Source: Ascocoryne sarcoides NRRL 50072 (taxonomy: Eukaryota; Ascomycota; Leotiomycetes; Helotiales; Gelatinodiscaceae). Taken from it: a stretch of 64,000 bases of DNA. Position 1 is the stretch's first letter, and every line of letters begins with the position of its first letter. This document shows positions 1-12,691 of this stretch, piece after piece. Under the pieces are notes generated by a model. That model did not search any database. It was not told the origin of the DNA and saw only the letters and a list, made by a program, of their open reading frames with translations. A program made the position numbers and the translations under genes. The stretch covers positions 1,674,001 through 1,738,000 of the forward strand of contig KB205945.1 of NCBI GenBank assembly GCA_000328965.1, in the 5' to 3' direction.

Positions 1-3000
1 GAGAATTAACTCCCTTTTTTAAGGTGAAGCATTCCGGAGCGCCGAGCCATCTTGCTGGCTTGAATAGCAGCCAGTTGCACCTGAACGCAAGTGGAAGAAT
101 TTCCGGACGGAGGCCTAAATCTAACGGCCAAGAATGAACACCAGTTATGGCATATACATCAATGTTGAAATTAACCTTTAAGCTGCCTTCGTGTTGATGA
201 GGCCATAGATGTCGATCATTTCTTCAAAGTTCATCTTTCCCACATAAAAAAAAGCTTCGCTTAGGAAGGGTGAATAATAAACATAGCCCAACTTCACTTT
301 CATTTTCATCCCATATCATATCAAATTTACTTTTTGAAACCCTTTATGTCGTTATTGGTGAGTCATAACCTATCGTTCTACACCCTTTCAATTTCAAATC
401 CATCTCATATCCAAAAGATTTGTTAGGAGTCTAGGACTAACACCTCCTGCACCTATCATCACCGCCACACAAGCCTATTCCCTTCGCTGTTTGCAAGTCA
501 ATCAGCTGTCGCTGCTCGCCATTTCGGCCAACGAGCGTATTTTAATAAACCGACTTTCCTTGAAAGGTATCTAGATGTGTTCAAACTTGCATACGAAGCG
601 GAAATATGCGGGACTTCTAATAAAGTATTTATTGCGTGAACCTCTGCCAATATACCAATGCAAGCAGTGCAAAACATTGAATTCGATAGACGGCCCCATT
701 CAGCTATACAAGTAGCACGTGTCAAACTATCCTTACGAATCGCGCTACACGCATGAAATATACAAGATAACCCATTCGCTATCTATATATACTTAAACCT
801 AACTTCTTATTTGGATATTTAAATCTCCAATATCTTATGTTATATAAGGACGACTTTAGAAAACATCTACGTCGACAACTGTTTCGTTTTATAAACTCGC
901 TTTTCTATTTAGCAATAGTTCCTGCTAAATATGATCCTCAAGGTATTGTCCAGCCTCAAGACCCTACAGGTATTTGGTGCCTATGACCTTGAATCTTGCT
1001 AGCAATTTTGGGCATCACGAGTACCGCAAATGTTTACAGGAGCTGCCAGAACTATTCGCGTTCTGTGAAGATTCGTTAAGGAAACTTTGAGACATCATGC
1101 CCACTTTCTATTAGCAGACCCGACCTTATGTATTATTCATTACTGGGCGTGGGATGAGTTTGATCACGGGACATGAGGCAGTCAAAAGAAGGAAAACCAC
1201 CTAGAGGTTGATTTCATTTCTATAGAGGAACTTAATTAGTACCGCTCGTTTCGTTCAAGTCGAATATCAGCTCGAGTTTTAGCCTGTTTCTGATGACTCG
1301 CAAATGATTTATGTTTGCTTGAATGGTAGCCATAACAAAAGAGGAGCCAAAACAGATAGACATTGCTCGCATATACTGAACTGCGAGGCTACGGAAATGA
1401 TAAATTTCTAGATAAAGTTATTATGATAAGTTCAGACATTATAAGTTAACTGATATAAAGAAATTAAAGTAACTGCGATAACATATTGATTCTGCAGATA
1501 AATTTCCTGGAATGATAGGGTCGAGTGAATCTAAAGTGAAATTTTCCCCAAAATTCGCTTAATCGAACTTCGCGTGTATAGCCTAAGTTAAGCGTGTCAA
1601 TCTCAATTCAACAGTTTACTATACTTTGGCTTAGTTGGATAGATCGCAAGTTGATAACAATTTGCACTCAAATCTCAATTCTAACCAAACAACTAAGGTG
1701 GTAATGTGACCTACGACACGCGGCTTTGATATACTTCGGATTTCACTTTGCCGGGGAGCTGGTTACTCTAGACCTATTGAATGTGCGATCTTCAAAAATA
1801 CCGTATGGCAGGTACCGCATTGAGACATAGTCACCGCATTACCACCGGTGTTCTTGGCCCTCTTACACAGAAATGTTCAAGGGGTGAGTCACTATACATT
1901 TCAGAGTTACATGCCCGTAGCTCCCCCCAATTTCTTTTTAAACCTTTAGCTTAGCTCATTATATTGCCGCTACTACAACACATTTCAAAGTACTTATTGC
2001 TTTAGACAGAAAGGGTTTTTTTGGACTTTTTTCATGGTCGGCGGCCCGTGACTGGTGCCGTGCCCTATGTACTTCGTAGCAGGCGAGGCATGATACTTTC
2101 GTTATTGCTCATAAGAGAAGAGCAGCTACATTTCCTTCAACCTGATTTCCTTTGCGAAGAGCCGAATCCGCTACACGAGGACAGCCCACCAGAGAGAGAG
2201 CGCGCTCGCACACTGATGCGTATCTGCTAATGATCGGCACCAATCCAGATAAAGTATCAACATGTCGATACGAAGCCCAGATATCCCGCGTCTGCCTACC
2301 CCCTCCATACGGAAAACCACCACATTTCATCGTCGAGACAATAGTACAAATCGACTAGAAAGATCTTCAACTCAAGGAAGTAAGGTTTCATGCAGACTAC
2401 AAAGTTTGTTGAAAAGTGTCTGGTGTTCTTTCAGAACCCTCTACAGAGGCCGCAACCTTTGCCGCGTCTCTATCCGAGGGTCTTTCAGCTCTGCCAACTT
2501 TTGAGCCTCCAGAAAGCTTTATTTGCTAGATCCCATGTCGATTTCCTTGCAAATACAAGGATTTAACTTTCGATTCGGAGCCGGGGCACGGGAGGTTGGG
2601 GGTGGGGGGATCGTATGGTACTGGTATTTCATCAGGAATTCTAGAGACTTCTTCTGAACAAGGGGAATTCGACCAATGAATCGCCCGGGTGCGGAGAAAT
2701 ATTACTTAATTTAGCATATTTCAATAGTTGAGGCTTTGGATCTGATAAGCTCAACACAGAGATATAGTATAACGATTGCGATATCGAACCGACCACCCGC
2801 TATGCTTTCCCCCTCTACTCCGCGCACACACAGACACGTCACCCACCCTCTCGGAATCATCCCAATCATACTCTCAACCTCTAGAAGCAATTTCTTATAG
2901 ACGCCCAAATCACAGCACAGATGCGACTCGGCGCCACAACTCTCTTCTCCAGGATCACCTCTAGGACCACCTGCCTCGGATAGCAAGACCATCCACATTG

Positions 3001-4097
3001 CTTACTGACTGCAAAGACGCCCAAGGCTTACCTATCTACGGGGGAGAAGAGCAAATCACCCAAGGTCGTTCGAGGAAGGAGGAAGCGTAGATCCCCCAGC
3101 TGTCAAGTGTCGTATGCACGTACAAGGCCCCATACATTCCCAAGTATAAAGGAAGATCCGCCCCAAGCAACACATCATGCGCTGCAAGAGCGCAGGCAAC
3201 CTACCTACCCGTCTGCCCGCCCGCCCATCCACACCCCCCAGATCCCATCGAAAAATTTCCTCGCGTCATGTACACTCTTGTAGATGAATAGCCAATAAGC
3301 CCACAACGACTCAACGCCCTGTTCACAATCTCTGAACAACCATGGCTATGCACAGCTCGCACAGATAGGATGATCGACCGGCTTATAGCCTTGATCCGTG
3401 CACACGAGCATGGTACATGACTGTCGAGCAAAGGATGTATGTTTGTTTGTGAATAAGTAAAACACGGGTATACATACCTTAAGAGGTGTATCATGCGTCC
3501 CAAGACCGAAGCAGCTTAGCTCATAGCGGAATTTGAGTCTCGTCAAGGAAACAGAAGAGGGAACGAAGAGGGGAAACATATACAAAGCCGCCTTCACAGT
3601 AAGATCTCACCTTGCACAACAAGATCCGGATTCCGATATCCCGCCTTCCACCCGACACCTCGCATCGCAGAAAAGGAGCATGCAAACCTCCCAATCGAGA
3701 GCAACTTCTCATATCTGACCTCTTGAGCTTGAACGTTTGCTACTCCTTGCTTCCATTTCCACGAGTCATAACATTATTCGTCTCTTCATAATCTCTAGTC
3801 GAGGATCCCTAACCCCAAGCTAATGCTCGCGTCTACCCATCAATATGCAACCAGTCATCCCCAATGCCGTCCCCAATGCCGTTCCCAATGCAATGTATCC
3901 AGTAATGCACCCAGTAATGCACCCCGAGTCTAGCCTCCTAAACCAGAACCTAATCTCCCTGTGTTTTGTTGTATTGAGTACAAAGGCCGTTTCTCGTTTC
4001 TCGTTTTATGCTTTATCATATCGCTTCTTTTGTACGTTTTGCATGCATTTAACAACAACTCCACTCCATCACCAACAACAACTTCTACTCTCGCACT
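1..4097. other. Gene-free left end
   Basis: No open frame here shows a recognisable domain, convincing splice structure or coding-like composition. The first 2 kb look AT-rich. The 2.0-3.7 kb part is more mixed, with short unrelated open frames in several phases. The last part is the downstream flank of the minus-strand chitinase and contains a short 12-bp repeat tract. RIP-degraded repeat sequence is possible for the AT-rich part, but I could not compute dinucleotide indices. Confidence 0.5.
3859..3922. repeat. Two short 12-bp tandem repeats
   Basis: CCCCAATGCCGT occurs twice in tandem (3859-3882), followed by a degenerate third copy. A second 12-mer, CCAGTAATGCAC, occurs twice at 3899-3922. 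The tract sits inside a small plus-strand open frame, which it gives a PNAV/PVMH periodicity. That frame overlaps the 3' end of the chitinase gene and I do not regard it as a gene. Confidence 0.7.
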
Positions 4098-5447
4098 TTA
4101 ACCGCCATGTAAAGCCTTGAATCCCGCTGAGATCAAACTCCTTGATCCAGGCGGCGCATCTGCAGTTCCAGTCCAGTAAAAGAGTCCCTACATTAGATTA
4201 GCCATCTCTACCCTCATTTTCAGTTACGCAAAAAACCAAACTGAAAGTAACTGAAGGAGAAAGCGAACGCTCACCCCTAAGCCCTTCTCCATACAGTATT
4301 CCCCCTTCATCCTCACCGTCTCTGTATTATCATAAGAAACCCACCCCCCATCCCCCCCTTCACAAAAAGCGGCCCCTAGCCTTCTATTCACAATCTCCTC
4401 CGCCCCCTCGCGGGGTAGCACCTTATACTCAAACGTCCCTTCTTCCCCTCCCTCCCCCCGAAATCCCTCTCCCGGGCCCCTCGCTCCCAAAAAGCTCCTG
4501 CCATAAACCGGCACACCTAGCAACACCTTCTTGGCTGGAAATCCTGTACTCAAGACGTAATCCACAGCAGCGGAACCAGACGCTTCGTTGGGGTTCGAAG
4601 GGAAGAGTTGAGCGTGGTGACCGGCCACTTGAGACCAAGGACCCGTGAAGTCATAGGCCATGAGGTTGAGGAGGTCGAGGTAGTCTTGTGCTTTGTAGAG
4701 GTCGATGTTTTGCAAGGCCCATTGGCCGGCCGGGAGAGCGGCGGAGAGAATGTAACGTGTGTCGGGAAGATGGAGACGTATTGCTGCGAGGAGCGCGAGA
4801 AAGTTGCGCCCTTGCTCGGGGTCGGAAGGGTGTTCCCAGTCGACTTGGATTCATTATCTCAACAGACGTTCGGAAAGTTAGTCAGGGGGAATACTTACTA
4901 TCTATCCCATCAAACCCGGAAGCCTCAACAAGGCCTTTGGCAGACCTCCCGAACGCATCTCTTGATGCCGCCGAGGCAGCTACAGTTGCGAAGTGTTGAC
5001 TAGCAGCTCCGCCACCGATGGAAAGTATTAACTTGAGGTAGTCATGCTCCTGTTTTAGGCGCATGAAAGATCCTATGCATCCAATTGCGCCATCTACCGG
5101 CATTTGTGCGTCTGCATATTCGTCACTCAACTGTTGCCTTGTTTAGTCTTGAAGTTTTGTAACCGAATAGTAGAAGTCGAAGTTGACTTAGCTCGACCTA
5201 CCAAGACAGTGCCATCTAGAGACACTTGCGCAAAGGCATAAAAGACGTGGCTGATGCAGTTATAGTTCAAAGACGCCGGAGTCTCTCCTCGATACACGCG
5301 GTAGTTAGGATAGTAAACAGCGTTTTTGCGGGTCAGGTCTTCTATGCTTGCATCTAGGGAAGGTTGCGATGGTCTTCGGAGTTGGGTTGTTTGTGGTCGA
5401 GAGCCCCATGGTATAGGCGGCGGAACTGGTCCGAAGTAAACTGACAT
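4098..5447 (-). CDS. GH18 chitinase without signal peptide
   Basis: Glycoside hydrolase family 18 chitinase, hydrolysing beta-1,4-linked N-acetylglucosamine polymers. Exons on the minus strand are 5447-5202, 5130-4899, 4843-4275 and 4187-4098, giving 378 residues. The frame is closed at every junction, and the catalytic motif DGIDIDWEHP is split by an intron: D156, D159, D161 and the acid/base E163 are all present. The SxGG strand motif (LILSIGGG) and a C-terminal GGLFYWTG segment also fit the family. The second intron has a CTGACTAAC branch point. The N-terminus (MSVYFGPVPPPIP) is Pro-rich, with no hydrophobic leader, so an intracellular or cell-wall-remodelling role is more likely than conventional secretion (inference). 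An in-frame ATG at 5486 would add 13 residues. No chitin-binding domain is visible. Confidence 0.93.
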
Positions 5448-6662
5448 TTTGAAATCGAAAGACACCGAAGCTCTTGTTAAGCTCACGACGAGCTCAGTGC
5501 TGAGCTCTTGTATTCTTTCTAGTTTCCAGTCCCTGTTCCGTTTGAATTCATTGCCGTGGAAAGAGGTAGAGCGGGGTCATTATACTTTGTTGATGCTTCC
5601 GGATGCGGTAAGTGGGCTATGCCCTATTCAACGCCTGCCCTTCCTTTCTCCTGAATCGATGAAGGCGGAAAAGCTGGAGATCTTGAAATTTGCCGATGGT
5701 CCAAGGAAGTGAATGCAAAAAAGAAAGAGGGGAAAGATGGTACGGCAAGAGAAATAGTACCCAAAGGATGACTTAATCCCCCACCAGCTCATGCGACCAG
5801 TTAGTATCACAGAGCTCGATCAATCAAAAGCACAAGCTCCAGCTCATTTCCCCACCACCAGCCAAGCGATCGGGGACCTTCAGGGTTGAAAGTGGTGTGG
5901 CGGCAACTACGTGCGAATGGCCAAGCAGTGAAAGCGTGTGTGTGTGTGCGGACTCGAACCTCAGCGGCCAACGGCGTGGGAGGCTCAGGGATATACCCGA
6001 GGCTTACCATGTTTATCATCGACTCTTGGAGATGTAATGTACAGTAGGGAGGGAGATGCGTGAGCTCCGAAGAGTGCGGTTGTGTAGGTGTTAGAGACGA
6101 GAAGAAGGGAAGGCTTTTGACAAGTGCTGTCACAAGATTCTCCCAATCTATTTCGGAAATAACACGGGATACCGGTCTTGTGTTGACCGCCTTCCATGAG
6201 GATACGATGAATAATGGTGGGGAGAGCTTGAGCTTGTACTGCGTGCTCGGAGCGTCATGGCCTCAGCATGCATTAGCTGATGTCCACGAGGTAACTCGTC
6301 GACTTGTCGGCTAATGGAGCTCAGCAGCAACAGGATCCGGGTCTCGATTCTTGTGCTGTCGAGGTCGATGCAATAGTCAGACTGTCGGACGCCCACTAAC
6401 GCGTTATACCCACCTTGTGATCGATTCGACGCCCACAGGACTTCCTTGGCTGACATTAAGTACCGCAAAGTCACTAGAAAGGCGATATCGCCACAGAAAT
6501 GGCAGCCTGGGAACGGGCGCGAAAGATTCCCTATGGACAGTTGATCTCGGCACCGAGAAAGGGGGGAGGGAGAAATGGAGAGAATCCAGTGATGCCAGAT
6601 AATCGTTTGAAAAGGGGTTAGCGGTCCGTAGTAGTGCGGACGCCAGCGGGTGGGCCTAGGAG

Positions 6663-6689
6663 GACTCGACTCGACTCGACTCGACTCGA
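6663..6689. repeat. GACTC pentanucleotide repeat
   Basis: Five perfect copies of GACTC in tandem (6663-6687), then GAA. A short microsatellite in non-coding DNA. Confidence 0.9.
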
Positions 6690-7744
6690 ACTCTCAGAAA
6701 GGGGGGTAAGATGTTTGTTCATGTGTGTCATAATGACAACTCTACAGTATCTCTCTTCTCTCCGTCACGGTCATCGAGTGGCCTTGTCTCGCCCGGTCTC
6801 TCTCTGCTACTAGCAGACTAGCTGACTAGGCCATCGAGAGACGGTCTATATCTCCAGATGGCACTACCACCGGGAACTTGGACGTGCAGACAAGACCGAG
6901 GAGATGGATCGGACCGTGAGAGTCTCCACGTCGGGAGAAATATACTGTAGAAAGACGCCCCTGGCCCATGTCCGAAGAGAGAGAGGCAGTGGGGGTGGCC
7001 CCATAGAGCGGACGCAACGTAGCCAGAATAGGGCCAAAGAGCCCCGGATATATACGAAGTATGATTGATAAAGGCTCCCTCCTAGACAAAGGGTAAAAGC
7101 ATGAACTCATGGCGGCGCCGACAAGGAGATCTGGCAAATAGAACTCGATCAGATCCCAAAGCTGTGACCACTCCCCGTCGACGGTCGACGGCCATGGGTT
7201 TCATGATTAAGTGTTCGGGGAGTGTGCTTCGAAGGAGCGTTTGGATTGGCATGATGGAAATCGACATGCACACATCATGGGACTGGCAAAGAGGCACTCG
7301 AATTTGATATTGCCCCGTCCTTTCTGCCACCTACTTGCAGATGTGACGGGGATGGAACCAGTTTGCGTGCGCCCATCTTCCTCTCTCATGCAGCCGATCC
7401 ACGGTGCAGGAGTCGACGAAGCCGCCATTGGGATCCGGACACGGCGAGACGGACGAGCATGGCGGCGGCGTCTGGATTGGGCTATTGTGGTCCCGGCAAA
7501 GGGGGCGACGAGTGCGTGAGATGCAGTTGGACCGCTGGAGGAGGTTGTTTTTGAGATGCGTTTCCGAGTTCCCAGAATGCTACTCTGTGCAACCTCATGG
7601 CGTCTTCAGAGACCGAGGTCCCCAGCAAGCCCCAGCAAACCAGCCTTGTAAGTGCAGATTAGCGACGGCTGGCCATGTGCGAAATGTGACTACCAATCAG
7701 TATGAATGGTGAGAATGAGAATAGGAATAGCCTCTTCCTACGAG

Positions 7745-7800
7745 CTTCCACTTCCACTTCCACTCCCACCTCCACCTCCACCTCCACCTCCACCTCCACT
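7745..7800. repeat. CCACTT/CCACCT hexanucleotide tract
   Basis: Imperfect tandem hexamers: CTTCCA units grade into CCACCT units. The strand is strongly pyrimidine-rich with regular adenines. It lies about 450-500 bp upstream of the yth1 start codon and could be in its promoter or 5' UTR. The antisense frame gives an (EV)n peptide that is a by-product of the repeat. Confidence 0.85.
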
Positions 7801-8252
7801 GCCCACCCCTTCTCTGCTCCCGGGGCTAAACCGACCAGCGCACCCTTGACCACCATGATCGTCTAATGGTCTCTCGCAGATGCCAACCAGACAACACCGC
7901 GAATTCATATACTCCGCATCGTGCTACAATTGCAGCGCCGCGCCTTCAGCCGACCCCCTTGAGCCAACATTATCGCATCGTGCATCCAGCCTCCCTCTCG
8001 TACTGCTGACAGGCAGATCCAGGAAAGCGACCCCGCATAGGAGATAGATACGGGACCTCGAGAACAGCTCCCTCCCCGCCCGTCCTCTGCAACTTCGATA
8101 TTGTCACCATCTCGATCTGTCCGGCGCCTTGCCACCCCCCATCATCCCCCCTCCCCGAGACTTCGTGGGCGGTCGTCAACTCCTTCACCTCCTGAACGCG
8201 CCACCCCCAATCGGCACAGCCCTACGAAAACACCCCCTCTCTGGTTCACGAG

Positions 8253-9109
8253 ATGCCCGGTGTCCTCTCCCTCGGCCCGGGTCCGCAAGACCTCGCCCGG
8301 CAGATCCTCGAACATCAAGCTCCAACCTACACCTTCGCATTCTCCCCCTTCCTCCTGCACACATACCGTTACGGCCTCTCCCCCGATCGCCCAGTATGCA
8401 AAGCCTACCTCCAAGGCCACTGCCCCCTCGGCGCCACCTGTCCAGACCGGCATACCTCCCCGAGCAATAACTCCAACTTCAATAACCTGGTATGCAAGCA
8501 TTGGCTTCGAGGATTATGCAAGAAAGGGGAGAGCTGCGAGTTTTTGCACGAGTACAATCTGAGGAAGATGCCAGAATGTAATTTCTTCGTCAGAAATGGA
8601 TACTGTTCCAACGGAGGTATGTCCCCTTTCCCCTTAGCTCCCCCTTCTCTCTAAAGTACCATACTGATGGAGTTCATTCCAAAGACGAATGCCTATACCT
8701 CCACATTGACCCCTCCTCCAAACTCCCCCCGTGCCCCCACTACGACAAAGGCTTCTGCCCTCTCGGTCCAACATGCTCCAAGAAACACATCCGCAAAACC
8801 ATCTGCGAGTTCTACCTCGCGGGCTTCTGTCCCAATGGCAAGTCCTGCAAGAACGCCCATCCTCGATGGCCGACCGATCTCGCCAAGCCAACGGTAAGGG
8901 TGGAGAGGGACCCGGAGGAGGTGGCAGAGGAGCAGCGGGTGTTGATGCAAAACGCGGAGAGGGAGGAAGAGAGGGAGAGGGAAAAATATAATAGGGATGG
9001 GGAGGACGGTGGCGGGAGAGGCGGGAGAGGGAGGGGGAGATGGCACGGTGGGTATGGAGGGAGAGGGAGAGGTGGTGGGAATAGGAGAGGAAGGGGGTAT
9101 CATGGCTAG
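8253..9109 (+). CDS. yth1: CPSF30/Yth1-type mRNA 3'-end processing zinc-finger protein
   Basis: Nuclear RNA-binding subunit of the cleavage and polyadenylation factor, which recognises the poly(A) signal region of pre-mRNA. Exons 8253-8616 and 8685-9109 (intron 68 bp, GTATGT to AAAG) encode 262 residues. Five CCCH fingers of the C-x8-C-x5-C-x3-H type are visible at about residues 49-67, 81-99, 109-128, 138-156 and 162-180. Five is the expected number for CPSF30/Yth1. The intron interrupts the third finger, and splicing is needed to complete it (YCSN/GDEC). The C-terminal tail (about 215-262) is a Glu/Arg helix followed by RGG/GRG-rich sequence, a common RNA-binding tail. No zinc-knuckle or YTH domain is present. 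The 5' region carries a long pyrimidine-rich repeat. Confidence 0.95.
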
Positions 9110-10596
9110 GGAACCGATGCTACGCTACTACCGCATGCTATGGATATGTACGAGTATATAGGAATGTGGGGAGTACAAAAGAAGTTTGCTATTTCGCTGG
9201 GCCAGCCATGAGGGCTTTGCGTTACCCAGCTCGGGTAGCATGCAGGAACCATCTATATCCCGCCCTCTGGATTGGAGAAAATTGCGACTATACCACCATT
9301 CGGAAATACTGTGTATTTATCCGATTTACCCAGTTGGATCGTAGCTCTCCTACGTCGTGCTTTAGTGTCTAGAAATCGGAAATGTCCTATACGACATAAA
9401 ACAGGTTTGGAGCATTCATTACATGATTCCGCTATACCCTACCCCTACCCGAATACTATTTTATGGGAGATGCATTTACCATGCACAATACGTCGTATTC
9501 CAAGCCATGACTAACGTACCAACATACCGGTCCCTCCCATCCGCTGGCCTCATGCACCCCAGTTCCCACCTCGACGTGCAGCCTCCCCACGCTAGCACCG
9601 AGATCTCTTTACGGTGCTCCGTATTCATCGAAATTAACGCCTCGCGAGATGAGCAAGGGTTCCCGGCCCGTCCGCCCGCAGTACTATCGTACAGTACCTA
9701 GAAGATGTTTTGTGTGAGAGTGAGAGAGGTGAGAGATGGATTGTTAACGTCAATCCATCTGGTGGAACTTTATTTTCAATTATATTTATATCTTGTGTTT
9801 GAGGAAAAAAATTATAATTTTTTAGGGGGTATTTTGTTAAGTTATACATATAATTAGTAGTTACATATACCCATCCTCTTTATCCTCTACCCTACCTACA
9901 TCCAACTTTCTCTATACCAATCTCATCTACCTCTCTATCCATCATTTTATAACTCAATCCATTTCGTTATGATATTTTTCACTGGTCCGGTTTGGATTGA
10001 TTATTATACATACTGTAAACCGCACTTCTTCAATTCAACTCCCAAGTTGGTCATTAGACGGTGACTTGACATTTTTTTCAACTTCGACGTTGCATCCTGT
10101 GAGTAGCATAGCTGGCTCTTGTCCTTGTGGCTCTATTCATATTCTCTGGTTTTAGACGTGCTTTTGAGTGTTGATGTTGAAAAAGGTGGTTGGGGGGGGT
10201 CTGGAGAGGTGGCATGAGGTAATACTATGAGGAATCTGTTTACTACTGCTACATCTTATGGACGTTGATGTCATATCATCTGCATATCTCCAACAGGGTG
10301 ATGGGGTATAGTTAGCAGCATCAATAGTAGTTATTGCACATATCCACTACCTGATTACCTGATCGATGCTTGCTAGAGTGTAAAGTATTCTATTTTGGTT
10401 CCAAGTTCCAGATTGAGCGAAGTGGTGCTCATATATTTAACAATGGAGATTTCTGTCCCGTCCCATATATCCCATACTCCTCCTGGAAACCTGTCTCCTA
10501 TATTCAGATCTATATCCATACACATATCCATACCTCCTTATACTATACCATCCATTCGTACAATTAACCACCGATAAATGAATAATACTACACTCC
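9110..10596. other. Intergenic region between yth1 and DUF1776 gene
   Basis: AT-rich from about 9.7 kb onward, containing the 3' flanks of the two convergent neighbours. No supportable gene, RNA or repeat was seen. Confidence 0.55.
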
Positions 10597-12213
10597 CTAA
10601 TAATCGCTGACTTGATAATGCTCATTCTCCTCTCCATCCCTCGGCGTATAAGCATCCGAATACACAGGAACGTACTCACTCCCACCTAATCCAAACCCAT
10701 ATACCCCAGGTACACTCTTACTGCTCCCCGGACTCGTCCTCCCACTTCCCCCTTCACTGCCGTTGCCAATTCTCCTTCCGAACTCCATTTCCATCCCTGT
10801 GTGATCCCCTAATTTCCTCACACCCATCATCCACGCTACCAATCCCCTCGGTACGTACTTCCCTACAAAGCCGTAGATCGTTGACCCCATACCGACGCGG
10901 ACTGTTCCGCCGGTCGGGCTGACTACCGCATCGAAGACTGCGTTGTGGAGCTCGCGGAGGGAAGATCCTTTGCGGAGGATGGACGTTCCGCGCGAGTTTA
11001 CGGTGATGAAGTTTTTGGCGTAAGCTTGTCGGGACTCGGGATCCCATTTGAGGGTCTCGGCGCGCTGGGCAGCCACGGTGGCGGGGTAGGGTTGGAGTTG
11101 TTGTTGGCGGGGGAGATAGGAAGAGAGGTCAAAGGTTCCGAGTTGGAGGTGCGTTACCGGAATAGAGAGAGGGGAGAGCTCTGATTGAAGGGTGGAAGTA
11201 AAGGTTGTGAGGGCGGTAGTTATGAGTGATTCCGGGAGGTGGAAGGAGGGGGAAAGGGAGGCGAGGATAGAAGGGGTGAGGAGGAGGATAGAGGGTTTGG
11301 AGGAGGATGGCGTGTTTTGCAGGAGGGGGAGGAACGATTGTGTTGTGAGAATGGGTGTTAGGAGGCGGATGTTGAGGAGATCCGAGAGAGTTGTTGGGGA
11401 GAGGGTTGCGATTGGAGTGGAGGGGTAGGTGGGGGAGGGGATGAGAACGAGGGAGCGGAGGTTAAAGTGGTGTTGTTTGGCGCCCTGGAAAGCTGTGTGG
11501 GGGCTTTCGAGGAGGGCTCTGAAGCGCTCGATTGATGCTCTTGTACTATCGGGCTAGAACTTTGTTAGATGAGGAATCCAAGGTTTGTAGGACGAGACTT
11601 ACATCAACAATATCGATCATCAGAGGTTTGATATCGGGCCTAGCTTCGTTTTGGACCATCACCTCCTCCTCGATGCTATTGCAGACAACATAAACGATAA
11701 ACCCTCTCCTCTCGAGATCTTGGGCTATTGTACGGGTTATTGGCTCTGATGGAGTTCCTGCAATAACCACAACCTCGAGCCTTGCGCCATTACTTGCCCG
11801 CTTCGCCCTTCGTTTTCTGCGGTAATTTGCCTTCTTCCTTATGATGTGATAGGTCACCCCTCCTATAGCAATAACAACAACAGCGGTCAAAATCTTATGC
11901 TTCATGATCCAGTTTTGGATGTGGCCGTAGGCAGAGGCAGGAGATGGGGTGTGTATGAAAGGCCGAGGAGGCGGAGGCGGTGGTTTAGGTCTCGCAGACT
12001 CCGGAATCCATTTCGAAGAGGAAAGAGTTTCTCTCAGTGTGCTAGAAACATGGTCGAGATGCTTGTCGACATAATCGGCGACCTCGTTGGAGTACCGTCG
12101 AATGTCGTTTGGCACTGAAGAAAGCTGGTGGCAAGATATTGTCAGCGCCTTCAAACTCTTAGAGGTTAGCAGGTGCTTACAAGATCGAGGAATGCTTGGT
12201 CGTCTGCAGACAT
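10597..12213 (-). CDS. DUF1776 family membrane-anchored SDR-like protein
   Basis: Member of the fungal DUF1776 family, whose biochemical role I do not know. Minus-strand exons 12213-12181, 12124-11603 and 11553-10597 encode 503 residues with all frames closed. The first exon is only 33 bp (MSADDQAFLDL) and joins LSSVPNDIRRYSNEV. This was preferred over an ATG ten bases upstream because that reading runs through a clear GTAAGC...CACCAG intron. A Pro-rich linker (about 57-70) precedes one membrane segment at about 88-106, followed by a KKANYRRKRRAKR basic stretch. The rest begins with a beta-strand plus Gly turn (LEVVVIAGTPSEP), which suggests a Rossmann/SDR-like fold. No Tyr-x3-Lys catalytic pair was identified. 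The C-terminus is Gly/Ser-rich. Confidence 0.88.
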
Positions 12214-12691
12214 GATGGAACACAGGTTAGACGTATTGCGCTGCGATGTTATGTGAAATGGTGTTGTAGATGAAGTCTGCTGTACTTGCCCTTTTGGGGG
12301 GAAGCGGGGAAGTCGTGATGAGAGGAAGCTTTACGTCAACGAGCCTCAAGCGGGCAGCCACTCCCCCAATTTCGTATTTCCGCCAACGCTATTCACAATG
12401 ACTGGAATCTTTTTAATATATTTAAACCGGAAATATTATATCTCAAGCTAACCTTCTCCACCTCCCCCGAAATCGATCATTTCCAACCAAAATGATGGCA
12501 TCAACACCTTGCATGGCGTTCAGATTTACAGAACCTGAGCCTGAGTCATCGTCGCAGGTGCTTCTTTCTAAACCTCTTGCAGCGAAGTTCATTGGTTTCA
12601 ATATATGGTTGTGCTTGTTTGAAATAATTCTTTGGTTCCCCTCTTTTCCCCTAAAAATATCAATATATTCTTGCCTTAAGTCGCTAGAAAA
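12214..12691. promoter_or_regulatory. Shared divergent promoter region
   Basis: The 478 bp between the start codons of the DUF1776 gene (-) and the M61-like gene (+) must hold both promoters, since both 5' ends face it. It contains an AT-rich stretch near 12410-12440 (TTTTTAATATATTTAAA). No specific factor site is claimed. Confidence 0.5.

Larger units (their letters stand above)
5448..8252. other. Gene-free interval upstream of yth1
   Basis: About 2.8 kb without a supportable gene. It serves as the upstream region of the minus-strand chitinase and, at its right end, as the 5' region of the CPSF30 gene. It contains a GACTC pentanucleotide repeat and a CCACCT-rich tract, described separately. 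Open frames here lack domain signatures and often begin with non-ATG codons. A B-box-like string near 5960 was examined for a tRNA and rejected. Confidence 0.5.

Noticed and set aside
3845..4120. 91-codon frame with PNAV/PVMH repeats
   Set aside because: The repeat peptide comes from 12-bp DNA repeats, and the frame runs into the antisense of the chitinase terminal exon.
5930..6010. Possible tRNA on the minus strand (GGTTCGAGTCC-like string)
   Set aside because: The T-arm is nearly right, but the following CACACAC acceptor strand has no GTGTGTG partner at the required distance and no D or anticodon arm forms.
8101..8562. Open frames in other phases across the yth1 gene, including a 119-codon antisense frame
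   Set aside because: They are shadows of the GC-rich coding sequence; the five CCCH fingers define the true frame.
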